NCBI GenBank assembly: GCA_040901795.1
Contig: JBBDYH010000009.1
Coordinates: 1-52,209 of the forward strand
DNA length: 52,209 nucleotides
Direction: 5' to 3'
From: JBBDYH01 sp040901795
GTDB taxonomy: Bacteria; Planctomycetota; Planctomycetia; Pirellulales; JALHPA01
Shown: positions 8,594 to 18,000 of the stretch, one piece after another
How positions within the stretch are numbered: the stretch's first letter is position 1
Layout: the number at the start of each line of letters is the position of its first letter
Made by a program: the position numbers and the translations under genes
The notes under the pieces: model-generated
Seen by the model: only the letters and a program-made list of their open reading frames with translations
The model's database searches: none
What the model was told of the DNA's origin: nothing

Positions 8594-9586
8594 TCATGCC
8601 TCGCGCACCGCCGGCATCGAGTGAATTTCGATCATCGGCACCGGCGTCTTATCAAGGATATCGACGATGAGCTCTTCGGCGCTCACGTTTTGCAGGCGCG
8701 CTTCGGGCCGCAAGATCATACGGTGAGTCAGCACCGACGGCACGATTTGTTTCACGTCGTCGGGTTCGACGTAGTTTCGTCCGCGAATTGCCGAAATTGC
8801 CTGCGCGGCGCGAAACAACGCGATCGATGCCCGTGGACTGCCGCCCATCCGTACGTCATGGTGTTTTCGCGTAGCATGCACGATTTGCGTGATGTAGTCG
8901 CGGATCTTGGCGTCGACGTGCACGGTGCGGACTGCGCGCTGGCACAATACGAGTTCGTCCGCCGAGAACACGGGCTGCAACTTTTCCAGGGGATGCTCTC
9001 GCTTGAGCATGTCGAGCATTTGCGATTCTTCCTCCAGCGACGGGTAACCAAGTGACAGCTTCATCAGGAAGCGATCCAACTGAGCTTCCGGCAGTGGAAA
9101 AGTGCCTTCGTGGTCGATTGGGTTCTGGGTCCCAATCAACAGGAAGGGAGGCTTCAATAGATGGCCAACGCCGTCGATCGTTACGGAGCTTTCGGCCATT
9201 GCCTCCAAGAGTGCGGCCTGGGTTCGTGGAGTCGCCCGATTGATTTCGTCGGCGAGCACGACTTGTGCGAAAATCGGCCCTGGGCGAAACTCGAACTCGC
9301 TCGTCTTTTGATTGAAGATCGAGCCGCCCGTGACATCCGTCGGCAATAAGTCGGGCGTGCATTGGATTCGCCGAAACGTGCACTTGACCGTTCGAGCAAA
9401 AGCCCGCGCCAAGATCGTCTTCGCAACTCCCGGCACATCTTCCAAGAGCACGTGCCCTTCGCAATACCAGGCCACGAGCACTTTGATGATTTGCTGTCGT
9501 TTGCCGACCACGACTTGTTCGATATTTGCGATGATCCGCCGGCTAATTCCGACGACGTCGATCGAGGCCCGCGCTTTTTCTGACAC
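8594..9586 (-). CDS. MoxR-family AAA+ ATPase
   Basis: About 330 residues. The nucleotide-binding loop reads E-D-V-P-G-V-A-K-T, with Ala before the Lys, a variant I recall as common in MoxR proteins. Walker B is V-V-L-A-D-E-I-N-R-A, followed by the MoxR stretch T-Q-A-A-L-L-E-A-M-A-E and sensor 1 in L-I-G-T-Q-N-P. The C-terminal lid domain ends near R-E-A. I place the start at the GTG at 9586 (V-S-E-K-A-R), with GAGGA about 9 bases upstream. The frame stays open to a TTG at 9703, but those extra 39 residues are Pro/Arg-rich and look non-coding. It is the first gene of a MoxR-DUF58-DUF4129 string and probably acts as a chaperone ATPase. Confidence 0.87.
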   Translation of the reverse strand: MSEKARASIDVVGISRRIIANIEQVVVGKRQQIIKVLVAWYCEGHVLLEDVPGVAKTILARAFARTVKCTFRRIQCTPDLLPTDVTGGSIFNQKTSEFEFRPGPIFAQVVLADEINRATPRTQAALLEAMAESSVTIDGVGHLLKPPFLLIGTQNPIDHEGTFPLPEAQLDRFLMKLSLGYPSLEEESQMLDMLKREHPLEKLQPVFSADELVLCQRAVRTVHVDAKIRDYITQIVHATRKHHDVRMGGSPRASIALFRAAQAISAIRGRNYVEPDDVKQIVPSVLTHRMILRPEARLQNVSAEELIVDILDKTPVPMIEIHSMPAVREA

Positions 9587-10082
9587 GGCGAGTAGTCCTC
9601 TTGAGTCCCGAGGGCCGGGCGCAGGGCGTGGCGGTAACCCTGGCTCCGCCAGTTCCCGGTGCACATGATCGTTGTTGTTCCGATGTTCGCCTACGCCCAG
9701 CAACTGGGTCGCAGCAAGTGCGGCAAAAGAGAATGTTCCGGCCGCATCCGCGATTTTATCTATTCGGGCAAGCTAAACGCAAGCAAATTCGCAAGCGGCG
9801 AAACGCATCGGTCATATCGACAAATGGCACTTAGATTTTGCTAACGCCTTTCGCCATTTTGCGTTTGATCTCGGCGCGTGGTTTTGTCAGCCAGCCGTAG
9901 TGATTGCGTCGCTGCTTTTTTACGCGCGGTTCGTAGCGATCGGGTCGGTCAGCGAGAGAGGCCTTTTTGCCTATGTCAGTACACGGCAATTGCTTCCGCC
10001 ATATCTATGTGCCATACGTCGCTTTCGCCGAAGCAGACAATCGCAGGTTCGCTCGCAACCGGTGTTCGTCACCGCTGAGGGA
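9587..10082. other. Spacer with no recognised gene
   Basis: About 500 bases between the MoxR start and the end of the M56-thioredoxin gene. It should contain the terminator of the latter and the promoter of the former, but I see no clear hairpin with a T-run and no convincing -35/-10 pair. Open frames here are short and without a recognisable motif. Confidence 0.4.
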
Positions 10083-13000
10083 TCAATCGTCCAACGTCCC
10101 TACGATCTGTTTGATTTCGGCCTCGGTGAGATTCTTGCGCGTCTCGTGGAGCATCTTGGTGAGATGGCGGCGGCCTTCGTAGCTTGACGGGTGGCCGATG
10201 TTGCCGACGGAAGATTCGCTGTCGATTAGGAGTCGCTCGTTCGCCTCGAAGATCGTGTGGAAGGGGACTCCAAAATGTTCACGATTGCTGACGATGCGGT
10301 TGGCGACTTCGACTCCATGCTTGTCACGGACATTGTCGATTTTGAGCAGCACGTAGTCTCGCTGGAGCAGCTCGCGGTTGTCGTCGATCCAGCGGGACAA
10401 CCGGAAGCACGGCCCGCAATATCGCTGGCCGATTTGCGCCCAGACGCGTCGCCCGCTGCGTTTGGCCTCGGCGAAGGCCGCGTCCCATTTCGCTCTGGCG
10501 TCGGCTTGTGGAGGTGCATGCTTGCGAAGGAACTCGGCAGCCTTGGCCGCAGCGTCAGCCTTGCTGGCGTCGAGCTCGATGCGGCCTAGTTCGTTGCCTG
10601 TTGCATCCAAAGCACAGGCGAACACTTTGCCCTGCATCGGCTGCGGCCAGTTTTTCGATTCGGCAAATTTGCGGTCGGCATCCTTTGTCAACGACTCTTC
10701 CTCGATGCGAAGGTTGAGAAACGACATGACTTCCCGCGTCGCCTCGTGGTCGAGCAATTTGGTGTTAACGAAATCCTCGGCCGCCGCATCGTAACTCAGC
10801 ACGAGCAGATGATAACCACCGAGGTTCGCGTCCCGCAGCACGCTTTTGTGTTTCTCGGAAAGCGTGCGATCGTCCGGCTTACTCGTGCGATCGAGCCGGC
10901 TGACCATGCGCGGCCGCTGGTCGCCAATCATCAGATAGAAGTCGTCCAAGTACGCATCGTATTCGGAACCGTCGATTGGATCGGCTCGCAGCGTCATGTC
11001 GATTTCGGTCGGCAGGTTCATCAGCGTGTAGTTTCCATTTGCGTCGGTCTTCGTTTCGAACGTTATTGTTTCGAAGCTCGTCGCGAACGACTTGTTGAAG
11101 TCGCGTTTGCCGACTCGTGGATTGACGCGTACCCCGTGATTGGCGAGCGGCTCGTCGTTCTTGTCGAGCAACTGACCGTGCAAGTCCATTGTCGGCTTCA
11201 GGTGTATCTCGATCGGGCCGTCTAGCTTCTCGGGTTTCACGACTCCGGCGGCTTTGCCGTCGGTCGTATAGGCGAAGATGCCAAGCTCAATCGCCTTGGT
11301 TTTGAAGGCGAAACGGCCATCTGCGTCGGCCGTGACCTCTAGGTGCTCGTCGGTTTCTCCATCAATCGAACCGAAGATGATTTCCGCGCCCGCAATTTTG
11401 ACGTGGACCTCGGGCGGAGCGAACAATTGCCCCTTCACCTGGCGCTCCACATCGAATTTGCGGTGAATCTCTACCAGAGTGACGCCCTCCTCTTTCACTG
11501 TCACATGCCGATCTTCCGACCGCCACTCGCCTGCGTAGACGGTGACCCGCAGTTCAGTACCGGCGAGTGCCCGAGCGCGGGCGACTCCATGGTCGTCGGT
11601 GTATACAGGATAGTCGCGGGCGCCCTGTCCGCTTCTCTTTTCGCCGTCTTTCAGCCATTCGTATCGATGACTCTGGCGGACATAAAGCCATTGGTTCCGC
11701 ATCGGCTCGCGGCGAGGCCCAGAAGTAACGCGAATCTCGACGGGACTCCCTTCGGAGACTTTCAGTTCGGCGAGGTTGGACTTGCCCGTGTCCAGCTCAT
11801 ACGGAATCAAGTCGATCATGTGGCTAAGCAAACGCCCATCGTTGACGCACACGGTGTAGGTCGCCCCGGGAATGCAATCCGCTGTGAAGTTGCCGGCTTC
11901 ATCGGTGAACGCATAGACGTGATCGGAGTGACCTTTTTCTTCGCCCTGAAACGACTTGACCTCCACGAGCAAACCGCCGACGTCAAAGCGATCGGAGGTG
12001 ATCTTGCCGACGATTGGTTTGCGAGGAACACGTCGCTTCAGCGTCACCACCAAGGCGCCATCGTCGGCGGTCTTCAGGTCGTTATTTTCCACGGCGGTCG
12101 CCCATTGCGGGTCAATGATTTCGACGTAAGCGCCGTGCGTCATCCAGTCTGGGAACCAGCGGCACGTCGCTTCACCGTCCTTGTCGGTCGTCATGCGACA
12201 GTGCGGGAAACTCGCAGGAACTGCAGCAAAGTTGTAATTCGGCTTTCCGGTCCCAATCACAAGCTCGAACGGCACGTTAGCTACCGCCGAGTTGTCCTCA
12301 GCATTGAGAAAGCGGATCGTCTGATCGCGGCAGTCGTCTAGTTCGATCGTAAATTCGGTGCCGAGCGGATCGCGCCGCGGCTTCCGGCTAAACGAAAAAC
12401 CGCCGATTCGAAAGTCGTCTGTCCACGCAGTGAGCTGACTTAGCTTTTCGCCTTCGCGGAGCCGGAACGTCGATTTTCCTCTCGCGTCGGTTTTGCTCTG
12501 GAGCAGCATGTTCGGCGAAAGTTCCGCGTTGACATGAGCATTCGCTACTGGTGCTCCATCGTGCATTACCGAAATCTTGACCGTGCGGTTGGTAGGAGCC
12601 AGCCGGAGGTCAATTCCCTCGATGGCGGCTTGTCGCAGTTCGCGATTCTCGACTCCTTCAACGGCACGCCTGCTTCCATTCTTTGCCGTGGCGGTGAGCC
12701 CAAGATTAAACCAATGCGAACCGCTGATGGGTACCCAAACTTCGAATTCGCTTCCTTCGACTGTCGCCGGCAAAACTTCACGGCCGAGATGGCTCTTGTA
12801 CACTGTGGCGACGAGCTCAAATCCGCGCGCGGGCCTGCCGTCCACATCGAAGACGCGACCACGCAACAACATCTCGCGGTTGTTGCCTTCGCCCCGATGC
12901 GTCGGCCCGCCGAGTAATGCGTTTTCGTTTGTATTGGAACTCGAATCCTCCTTCGCCTTCTTAGACGCAGTCCGTTCGGACTGAGCTGTCCCATCCGAGT

Positions 13001-14255
13001 TCTCCCCGACGGCGAGCGTCACTGTCCCGAGCGCCGCGACCGTGGCAACCACAAAGGACAAGGCTGCGATCAGCAGCTTCGCCCCGCTCCCAAGGTCCAC
13101 CACGCGACACCGTTGCTCGTCGAGCAAGCCTGCCACGCGGTTTTCGAGCTTCCATCGCGACGTGAACAAACCGACGGCGCCCGGCAGCGGCCGCGGCGTG
13201 ACGAGCTGGGCGAGCACTAGCAGCGTGCGGCTGTACGACGGCGCGCTGGTCGTCGCCAACACGTAATTGTCGCAGACTTCTTCGCGAGCCTGAGCCAACA
13301 CTCGGTTAAGGCACACCGCTAGCGGATGGAACCAATAGATCGCTCCCACGACATTCTGCAGCAGCACCGTTAACTGATCGCGTCGCAGAACGTGAGCCAA
13401 TTCGTGAACGAGAATGCTGTGCAAGTGGGCTGCAGAAACGTGCTCGATGAGCCACGTCGGCAACACAATGCGCGGTCTGAGCAACCCCGCCGAAACTGGC
13501 CCGGACACCTCACCAGACAGCACGAGATCCGGCATGTGCGTGAGCGGCAACTCGCCGCCAACGCGCGCGAACACCTCGGCGAGCCTCGGATTTGTGTTCG
13601 CCACTGCGGTATTCAAAATGCGGCGAACCTGCCAGCAGTTCACGCCAAGCCGAGCCAGCAGAAACGCCGCTCCCGCTAGCCACACACCAACGAACGCTCC
13701 TGCGACGAGCCGCCATGGACGGGGCAACTTCGACTCTCCTGATGCGCGGGGACCGCCGCGCTGCGTCTCAACCCTTGTGAGAGCGTTCGACGCTTCCGCA
13801 AATGCACCATGTTGTGGCGCATCGTACAAGCCCGAATCGCCAGCGAGCGAGCCCGGTGCGATTTTCGGCGGGACTCTCAGCTCCATGTCGTCTGCAAGAG
13901 TCGAGTCCGCCGCTCCAACAACCGCAACCTCTTTCATCATCTCTGAAGGTGCTCGCAAAGAACCCGACTCCTCCCTCTCCGGATGAGAGAGGACCGGCGC
14001 CAGCGACCGAGCGTGCGGCTCCTCGTCGCTTGTTATGCTCGTGGGCACCTCGACCGAAATGAGGCTCGCTCCCAAGCCCTGCATCACCGCGGCGACGAGC
14101 GGACTGGCCAGCATCAAGAGCAGTGTGGAACATAGTACCCAATATTTTGCCGTGGCATGTTTTTGCACGAGCACCGCAATCCCGAGCCCCAATGCACTCA
14201 AGCAAGTCACCTGTAACAATACGTTGAACGCCCAAAGGAATACGGAATCGTTCAT
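10083..14255 (-). CDS. Giant M56 (BlaR1-like) peptidase with regulatory-like repeats and a thioredoxin-like C-terminus
   Basis: A 1390-residue protein. Hydrophobic segments lie at about 5-30, 36-58 and 183-205. The zinc motif HELAH is at 284-288, followed by E-E-V-C-D-N-Y-V-L-A. A membrane segment near 420 leads into several hundred residues of carboxypeptidase-regulatory / Cna-B-like beta modules. The last ~115 residues look like a thioredoxin fold: Y-C-G-P-C (Cys 1280 and 1283), a V-L-L-K-I-D strand and a cis-Pro-like G-V-P-F-H-T. M56 proteins in planctomycetes often have regulatory-like modules; the thioredoxin end suggests redox sensing or thiol chemistry outside the membrane, which is inference. 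The ATG at 14255 has an upstream AGAAGGG; a GTG at 14348 would add 31 non-homologous residues. The BlaI partner ends 92 bases upstream. Confidence 0.85.
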   Translation of the reverse strand: MNDSVFLWAFNVLLQVTCLSALGLGIAVLVQKHATAKYWVLCSTLLLMLASPLVAAVMQGLGASLISVEVPTSITSDEEPHARSLAPVLSHPEREESGSLRAPSEMMKEVAVVGAADSTLADDMELRVPPKIAPGSLAGDSGLYDAPQHGAFAEASNALTRVETQRGGPRASGESKLPRPWRLVAGAFVGVWLAGAAFLLARLGVNCWQVRRILNTAVANTNPRLAEVFARVGGELPLTHMPDLVLSGEVSGPVSAGLLRPRIVLPTWLIEHVSAAHLHSILVHELAHVLRRDQLTVLLQNVVGAIYWFHPLAVCLNRVLAQAREEVCDNYVLATTSAPSYSRTLLVLAQLVTPRPLPGAVGLFTSRWKLENRVAGLLDEQRCRVVDLGSGAKLLIAALSFVVATVAALGTVTLAVGENSDGTAQSERTASKKAKEDSSSNTNENALLGGPTHRGEGNNREMLLRGRVFDVDGRPARGFELVATVYKSHLGREVLPATVEGSEFEVWVPISGSHWFNLGLTATAKNGSRRAVEGVENRELRQAAIEGIDLRLAPTNRTVKISVMHDGAPVANAHVNAELSPNMLLQSKTDARGKSTFRLREGEKLSQLTAWTDDFRIGGFSFSRKPRRDPLGTEFTIELDDCRDQTIRFLNAEDNSAVANVPFELVIGTGKPNYNFAAVPASFPHCRMTTDKDGEATCRWFPDWMTHGAYVEIIDPQWATAVENNDLKTADDGALVVTLKRRVPRKPIVGKITSDRFDVGGLLVEVKSFQGEEKGHSDHVYAFTDEAGNFTADCIPGATYTVCVNDGRLLSHMIDLIPYELDTGKSNLAELKVSEGSPVEIRVTSGPRREPMRNQWLYVRQSHRYEWLKDGEKRSGQGARDYPVYTDDHGVARARALAGTELRVTVYAGEWRSEDRHVTVKEEGVTLVEIHRKFDVERQVKGQLFAPPEVHVKIAGAEIIFGSIDGETDEHLEVTADADGRFAFKTKAIELGIFAYTTDGKAAGVVKPEKLDGPIEIHLKPTMDLHGQLLDKNDEPLANHGVRVNPRVGKRDFNKSFATSFETITFETKTDANGNYTLMNLPTEIDMTLRADPIDGSEYDAYLDDFYLMIGDQRPRMVSRLDRTSKPDDRTLSEKHKSVLRDANLGGYHLLVLSYDAAAEDFVNTKLLDHEATREVMSFLNLRIEEESLTKDADRKFAESKNWPQPMQGKVFACALDATGNELGRIELDASKADAAAKAAEFLRKHAPPQADARAKWDAAFAEAKRSGRRVWAQIGQRYCGPCFRLSRWIDDNRELLQRDYVLLKIDNVRDKHGVEVANRIVSNREHFGVPFHTIFEANERLLIDSESSVGNIGHPSSYEGRRHLTKMLHETRKNLTEAEIKQIVGTLDD

Positions 14256-14347
14256 GGCAGTTACCCTTCTTGTTGAGCGCCCCGATGACTCGTAGCTTTC
14301 ATTGGGATAGGGGGACAAACGGAGCGGTGACAGGCTGTCGCAGGCCA

Positions 14348-14743
14348 CTACCGTTTGCGCTTCGCTCGTTCGACTTTGTCGATCATTTCACGAATTCGAT
14401 CCGCTTCGCTCGGCGTGAGCCCGCGATACTCGATGAGCGCCGTCACCATTTCCTCCGGTGAGCCCGCGAACAATCGATCGACCATCTGAGACACTTTCGC
14501 TCCGAGCGACACCTTCCTCGCTCTCCTGGCTGAATACACGAACGACCGCCCCGCTTCGCGATGCGTTAGCCACCCACGATCCTCGAGCCGCACCATCATC
14601 GTCTGAACCGTATTCCGCGCGACGTCTCGTTTCGCGGACAGTGCCTCGCGGACGTCAGCGACGTTTACCTCGCCGCGCTCCCATACGATTTCCATGATCT
14701 CCCGCTGTGCGGCCGTGAGCGGACTTGTATCTGGCGTCGCCAT
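14348..14743 (-). CDS. BlaI/MecI/CopY-family transcriptional repressor
   Basis: A 131-residue winged-helix repressor (L-T-A-A-Q-R-E-I-M-E-I-V-W; R-N-T-V-Q-T-M-M-V-R-L-E-D-R-G-W-L-T-H-R-E). The C-terminal dimer region ends in a basic tail, K-R-K-R. The ATG at 14743 is preceded by GGAGACAG and gives the standard N-terminus. A TTG at 14779 in the same frame would place the coding region inside the operator dyad, so I reject it. It pairs with the giant M56 gene downstream. Confidence 0.91.
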   Translation of the reverse strand: MATPDTSPLTAAQREIMEIVWERGEVNVADVREALSAKRDVARNTVQTMMVRLEDRGWLTHREAGRSFVYSARRARKVSLGAKVSQMVDRLFAGSPEEMVTALIEYRGLTPSEADRIREMIDKVERAKRKR

Positions 14744-14760
14744 TCTGTCTCCAAGAAGAT

Positions 14761-14800
14761 GCCTACATGCTGTCGGCAATCATACCGACGCGATGTAGGC
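14761..14800. promoter_or_regulatory. Candidate BlaI operator (interrupted dyad)
   Basis: GCCTACATGCTGTCGG (14761-14776) and CCGACGCGATGTAGGC (14785-14800) are inverted copies matching at 13 of 16 positions, with an 8-base spacer. The outer GCCTACA/TGTAGGC ends and inner CCGAC elements resemble the boxes at 2906-2944, suggesting the two BlaI proteins have similar specificity. Confidence 0.65.
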
Positions 14801-15067
14801 ATGTCAAGTCTCTAGTGAACTCGCCCAGACTAGTTGAGCTGAGTGAGCTGAGTACGCGATCGGCAGCAGCCGAGCATGTGAACGGTGCCCGCGTGGGTGG
14901 CCCAAAGCTGAACATTCATCGGATCACAAAACGACCTAGAGCGCAGTGCATGGCTTGAGCCATCGCCTCCGCGAACATATTTCTATTCCCGTAGAAATTA
15001 TCCCTTGCAATAAAGTCGCACGACGATAAACTCTACAGAAATAGAAATCATCCTTGCGTGAATAGCC
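14801..15067. promoter_or_regulatory. Divergent intergenic region with dyad and promoter for the plus-strand BlaI
   Basis: ATTTCTA and TAGAAAT form a perfect 7-base dyad around 6 bases (14979-14998), and a half-copy (AGAAATAGAAAT) follows at about 15038-15049. Between them is a plausible promoter: TTGCAA (15005-15010), 16 bases, TAAACT (15027-15032). The layout suggests autorepression by the downstream BlaI. A small dyad, ATGGCTTGAGCCAT, lies at 14950-14963. The remainder shows nothing recognisable. Confidence 0.5.
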
Positions 15068-15469
15068 ATGCCTCGACCGCCGTCCGAACATCCTACAGAG
15101 CTGGAGCTGCAAATCCTCAAGATTCTCTGGGAGCAGTCGCCGCAAACGGCGCGGCAAATTCGCGAGAGGCTGGAGCAAATCGGTCGCAAGTTAGCTCACA
15201 CCTCCGTCATTACCACCTTGCAGAAGATGGTCGATAAGCGACAGCTAAAGCAGCTCGACGCAATCGAAGGCAAAGCGTTGCGGTTCTCGCCGCAGATCAA
15301 GGAGCGCGACGTCTCCCAGCGGATGCTCGCGGACCTTGTCGACCGAGTGTTCGATGGCTTTGCCGAGGCGGTGATGTTGAGGCTGTTCGATGTGAGTGAA
15401 CTGGATGAAAGTGCGGTCAAGCGGATGCGACGCGCGCTCAACGACAAAATGCGGGAGAAACAGTCATGA
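15068..15469 (+). CDS. BlaI/MecI/CopY-family transcriptional repressor
   Basis: A 133-residue BlaI-type protein: L-E-L-Q-I-L-K-I-L-W-E-Q, then T-S-V-I-T-T-L-Q-K-M-V-D-K as recognition helix, and a C-terminal dimer region. It differs clearly from the other three BlaI copies here and has its own type of upstream dyad. The stop overlaps the start of a broken M56 gene (ATGATGA), so it was once a normal blaI-blaR pair. The repressor itself appears intact and may now act without its sensor. Confidence 0.9.
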   Translation: MPRPPSEHPTELELQILKILWEQSPQTARQIRERLEQIGRKLAHTSVITTLQKMVDKRQLKQLDAIEGKALRFSPQIKERDVSQRMLADLVDRVFDGFAEAVMLRLFDVSELDESAVKRMRRALNDKMREKQS

Positions 15470-16335
15470 TGAGCAGCGAACGGGAGCTATGTGGTGACGA
15501 CTTGGTGGTTGCGTCTGGCAAAGAACGCCTGCACTATGCAGAAGCGTTGCTGGAGATGGCCACTTTGTGCCTCGGGGCAAAGCCTGCCGGGGCGGCGCAA
15601 CTTGCCGCTGCCGGCAATAGCCCATCGGAGTTCGAGCTGCGGATCGAGCGGCTGATGGAGGCCCGTCCGCAAGCGCAGTTGCGCCTTTCACGAACAGGCC
15701 TTTGCGTCATGTTCGCCTCCTTCACACTTCTGCTTGCTGCACCGGGAGTCTTTGGGACTGCGGCAGACGAGGCAACTTCGAACGCCGCGAATCGGTGCTC
15801 ATCGCACAAGAATCAAAACGCAACGACGATTCAACGCCGAGCGACACGCAAGCAACGGCCATAGAAGTTTCGACAAAGGAATCACGGGCGGCTGCACACC
15901 CGGTAAGCGTGCTCTGTATCGACGCGGGCGGAAAGCCGGTCGAAGGAGCGGAGGTCCATCTATTCCAAGCGCGTCTCCAAGGGAGTGATGCTCGTTATCT
16001 GCACTTCGGCCCGTTGAAGTCCGACGCACGGGGAAAAGTGCAGTTTCCACAGGCTGTCTTTTTAAATTCGCTCGGCAATTTCGATCGCTGGATCTACGCC
16101 CGAGTTCCGGGGAAGCTAGTAGGAGTAGCCCGTAGCGCCAGATGGATTGGCCTCCGGAGTATCCACAACCCCGAAGCGCAGGTGAAGATGATGCCGTCAC
16201 GGTCTATTGCGGGAAACGTCTCTGTGCCGAACGGATTTGACGCTAGCAGCGTCACGGTAGAGGTAAGGGCCATGCACGTGATCATCGGCGACGGCGACGT
16301 CCAATACGAGTCGTTCGATCGCACAGCTCAATTCC
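15466..16335 (+). pseudogene. Decapitated, frameshifted M56 (BlaR1-like) gene
   Basis: The frame begins with the segment normally found after the M56 active site (E-R-E-L-C-G-D-D-L-V-V-A-S-G-K-E-R-L-x-Y-A-E-A-L-L-E-M-A). It continues through a membrane segment (V-M-F-A-S-F-T-L-L-L-A-A-P), then must shift frame near 15760-15800. A carboxypeptidase-regulatory-like region follows (V-S-V-L-C-I-D-A-G-G-K-P-V-E-G-A-E-V-H-L-F). The membrane helices and HExxH region, some 250-300 residues, are deleted right behind the start. The 3' end stops at about 16335, where IstB sequence begins on the other strand. Deletion, frameshift and IS junction make it non-functional. Confidence 0.8.
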
Positions 16336-16815
16336 CAGGTATTGAAGCCTCGTTGCCGAGGCGCCTCCAGCAGCAGGGTGATCAGCTCAGTGACGCGGAA
16401 GAATCGCACCTTGCGGCCCTGGGCGCAAGCGGCCATCTCCAGCGCCGCGGCCAGATGTGACTTGCCGGTACCCGAGGGAGCCACCAGCAACAGATTCTCG
16501 CGCTTGTCGAGGTACTCTCCCTGTACCAGTTGCAGTAGCAGCGGCTTGTTGATGCTGGGGCGGGCCGAGAAGTCGAACTCATCCAGCAGCTTGTGAGCCG
16601 GGAACCGGGCGGCTTTCAGCCGCCGCTCGGCCGCCTTGCGTTCCCGCTCGATCAGCTCCAACTCGCAGAGTTGGAGCAGGAATGCCAGGTGATCGGCATT
16701 GTCGGCGGCGCAGCGCTGGGCGATCTTCTCGCACTCAGTGTGTACTCGTGGGGAGCTTAAGTGCCTTCAGATGATGCTTGAGCAGCACAGCGCTCTTGGT
16801 GTCGGTCTTGTTCAT
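16336..16815 (-). pseudogene. istB-like helper ATPase, frameshifted and 3'-truncated
   Basis: The ATG at 16815 overlaps the istA stop. The first ~22 codons read M-N-K-T-D-T-K-S-A-V-L-L-K-H-H-L-K-A-L-K-L-P-T and soon hit a TGA. The next frame resumes E-C-E-K-I-A-Q-R-C-A-A-D-N, so a frameshift lies near 16745. The AAA+ core then follows with Walker A (A-P-S-G-T-G-K-S-H) and F-F-R-V-T-E-L. IstB homology stops after T-L-L-L-E-A; Walker B and the C-terminal half are absent. IstB proteins are about 250 residues, and this retains roughly 150. Confidence 0.8.
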
Positions 16816-18000
16816 GACGTCACCTTCCCGAGCAAGGCCTGGTAGGAGGAGACGTCGGTCGCTTCGACTCGAACGTGCGCCAGGTGGGGCCGGCCATCGA
16901 GCGGGAAGAGTTCCACAGGCTGGTCGCTGCGGTGCTCGACGATCGTGCGGATGCTGTCGGCATCGATCACGTCAATGTCCAGGGCATACGCGACCGCGAC
17001 GGCCAACTGCGCCAGCGAGAACTTCTCCAGCAGCCGCAGTACGCGGATGTACGAACGCGTGCCGCGCGCGTCAGCCGCCTCCAGCCGGCAACGCAACAAG
17101 GCGAAGCCATCAGGCAACTGCCAGTTCTCCAGCGGACGGGCATAGTCGAGGCCGCCCGGCTTCCGCTCCAGCAGGGCCAGGTAATGGATCGGCTCGAAGA
17201 AGGTCCGCTCCCGGTCCCAGCAGCGTGCGTGCTTCGCCACCAATCGGTCTTGATAGACCAGCGGGACTTCTTCGACGGTGGCCACGACAAGCAGCTTGCG
17301 ATGGGCGTACTGGACCGGTACGGAGTACGCGTTGTCGTCGAACCGGACCAGCGACTGGGAATCGGCCGTCCGATCCACGACACGTCGCCCCTCGAACGGC
17401 TGGTTGGGCAACGGCAGGAAGGCGGCTTGGTCTTCCCGCAGCAGGTCGCTCTTCGGGACTGGCTTCCCGCGGGTGCGCTCAGCCAGATCGGCCAAACAGC
17501 GCGCCCGCAGAGAGTCATTCAGCGTCTGAAGTGAATCGACCTGGGGCACCGGCACCAGGAAGTTACGCCGCGCGAACCCCACCAATCGTTCGACGTGACC
17601 CTTCTCGTTGGCCCGTCGCACCAGGCAGAAGTGTTCCTGAAACAGGTAATGGCTCTGCAGCCGCAAGAACTCCTTGGTCAACTTGCGTTCCCGTCCTTGG
17701 AGCACCTCGATCACCGCGATGGCCAGGTTATCGTAGCTGATCCGCCGCGGCACGCCGCCGAAGAACTCGAACGCCGGGCGATGCCCTTCCAGAAAGGTCT
17801 CGGTGCACTCCCGAGGAAAAGCTTGAATGAAGATCGCTCCCGAGTAGGGAAGCGTCAACACGAACAGTGCCACCTTGGTCTGGACACCGTTGAGCTGAAT
17901 GGTGGCTTCGCCGAAGTCGACCTGCGCTTCGCCCGGTGGATAGGCAAACGCCGGTTCATAGCCGACGAGCCTCAACGCGAGGCTGGAGGCGGATTGCAAC
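16336..18000 (-). mobile_element. IS21-family relic, truncated at both ends
   Basis: Contains istA and istB in the usual order with a 3-base overlap. The 3' half of istB and the DNA-binding N-terminus of IstA are missing, and no terminal inverted repeats or target duplications can be assigned. The right-hand homology fades near 18000 and the left at about 16336, where the broken M56 gene begins. It is an immobile relic. Confidence 0.8.

Noticed and set aside
9587..9703. Upstream TTG start for the first MoxR gene
   Set aside because: The added residues are Pro/Arg-rich and non-homologous; GTG at 9586 has a GAGGA site and gives the normal N-terminus.
11343..12341. Long plus-strand open frame (332 codons) inside the giant M56 gene
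   Set aside because: It lies opposite a well-supported gene, has no motif, and its composition is that of an antisense shadow in GC-rich DNA. The same holds for 7059-7997, 26650-27873, 29749-30681 and 30633-31943.
14744..14779. Upstream TTG start for the BlaI gene
   Set aside because: It would put codons inside the operator dyad, lacks a ribosome-binding site, and adds residues absent from the family; ATG at 14743 has GGAGACAG.
16778..17740. Pro/Arg/Ala-rich plus-strand open frame over istA
   Set aside because: Low-complexity antisense translation of the transposase gene; no recognisable domain or start signal.
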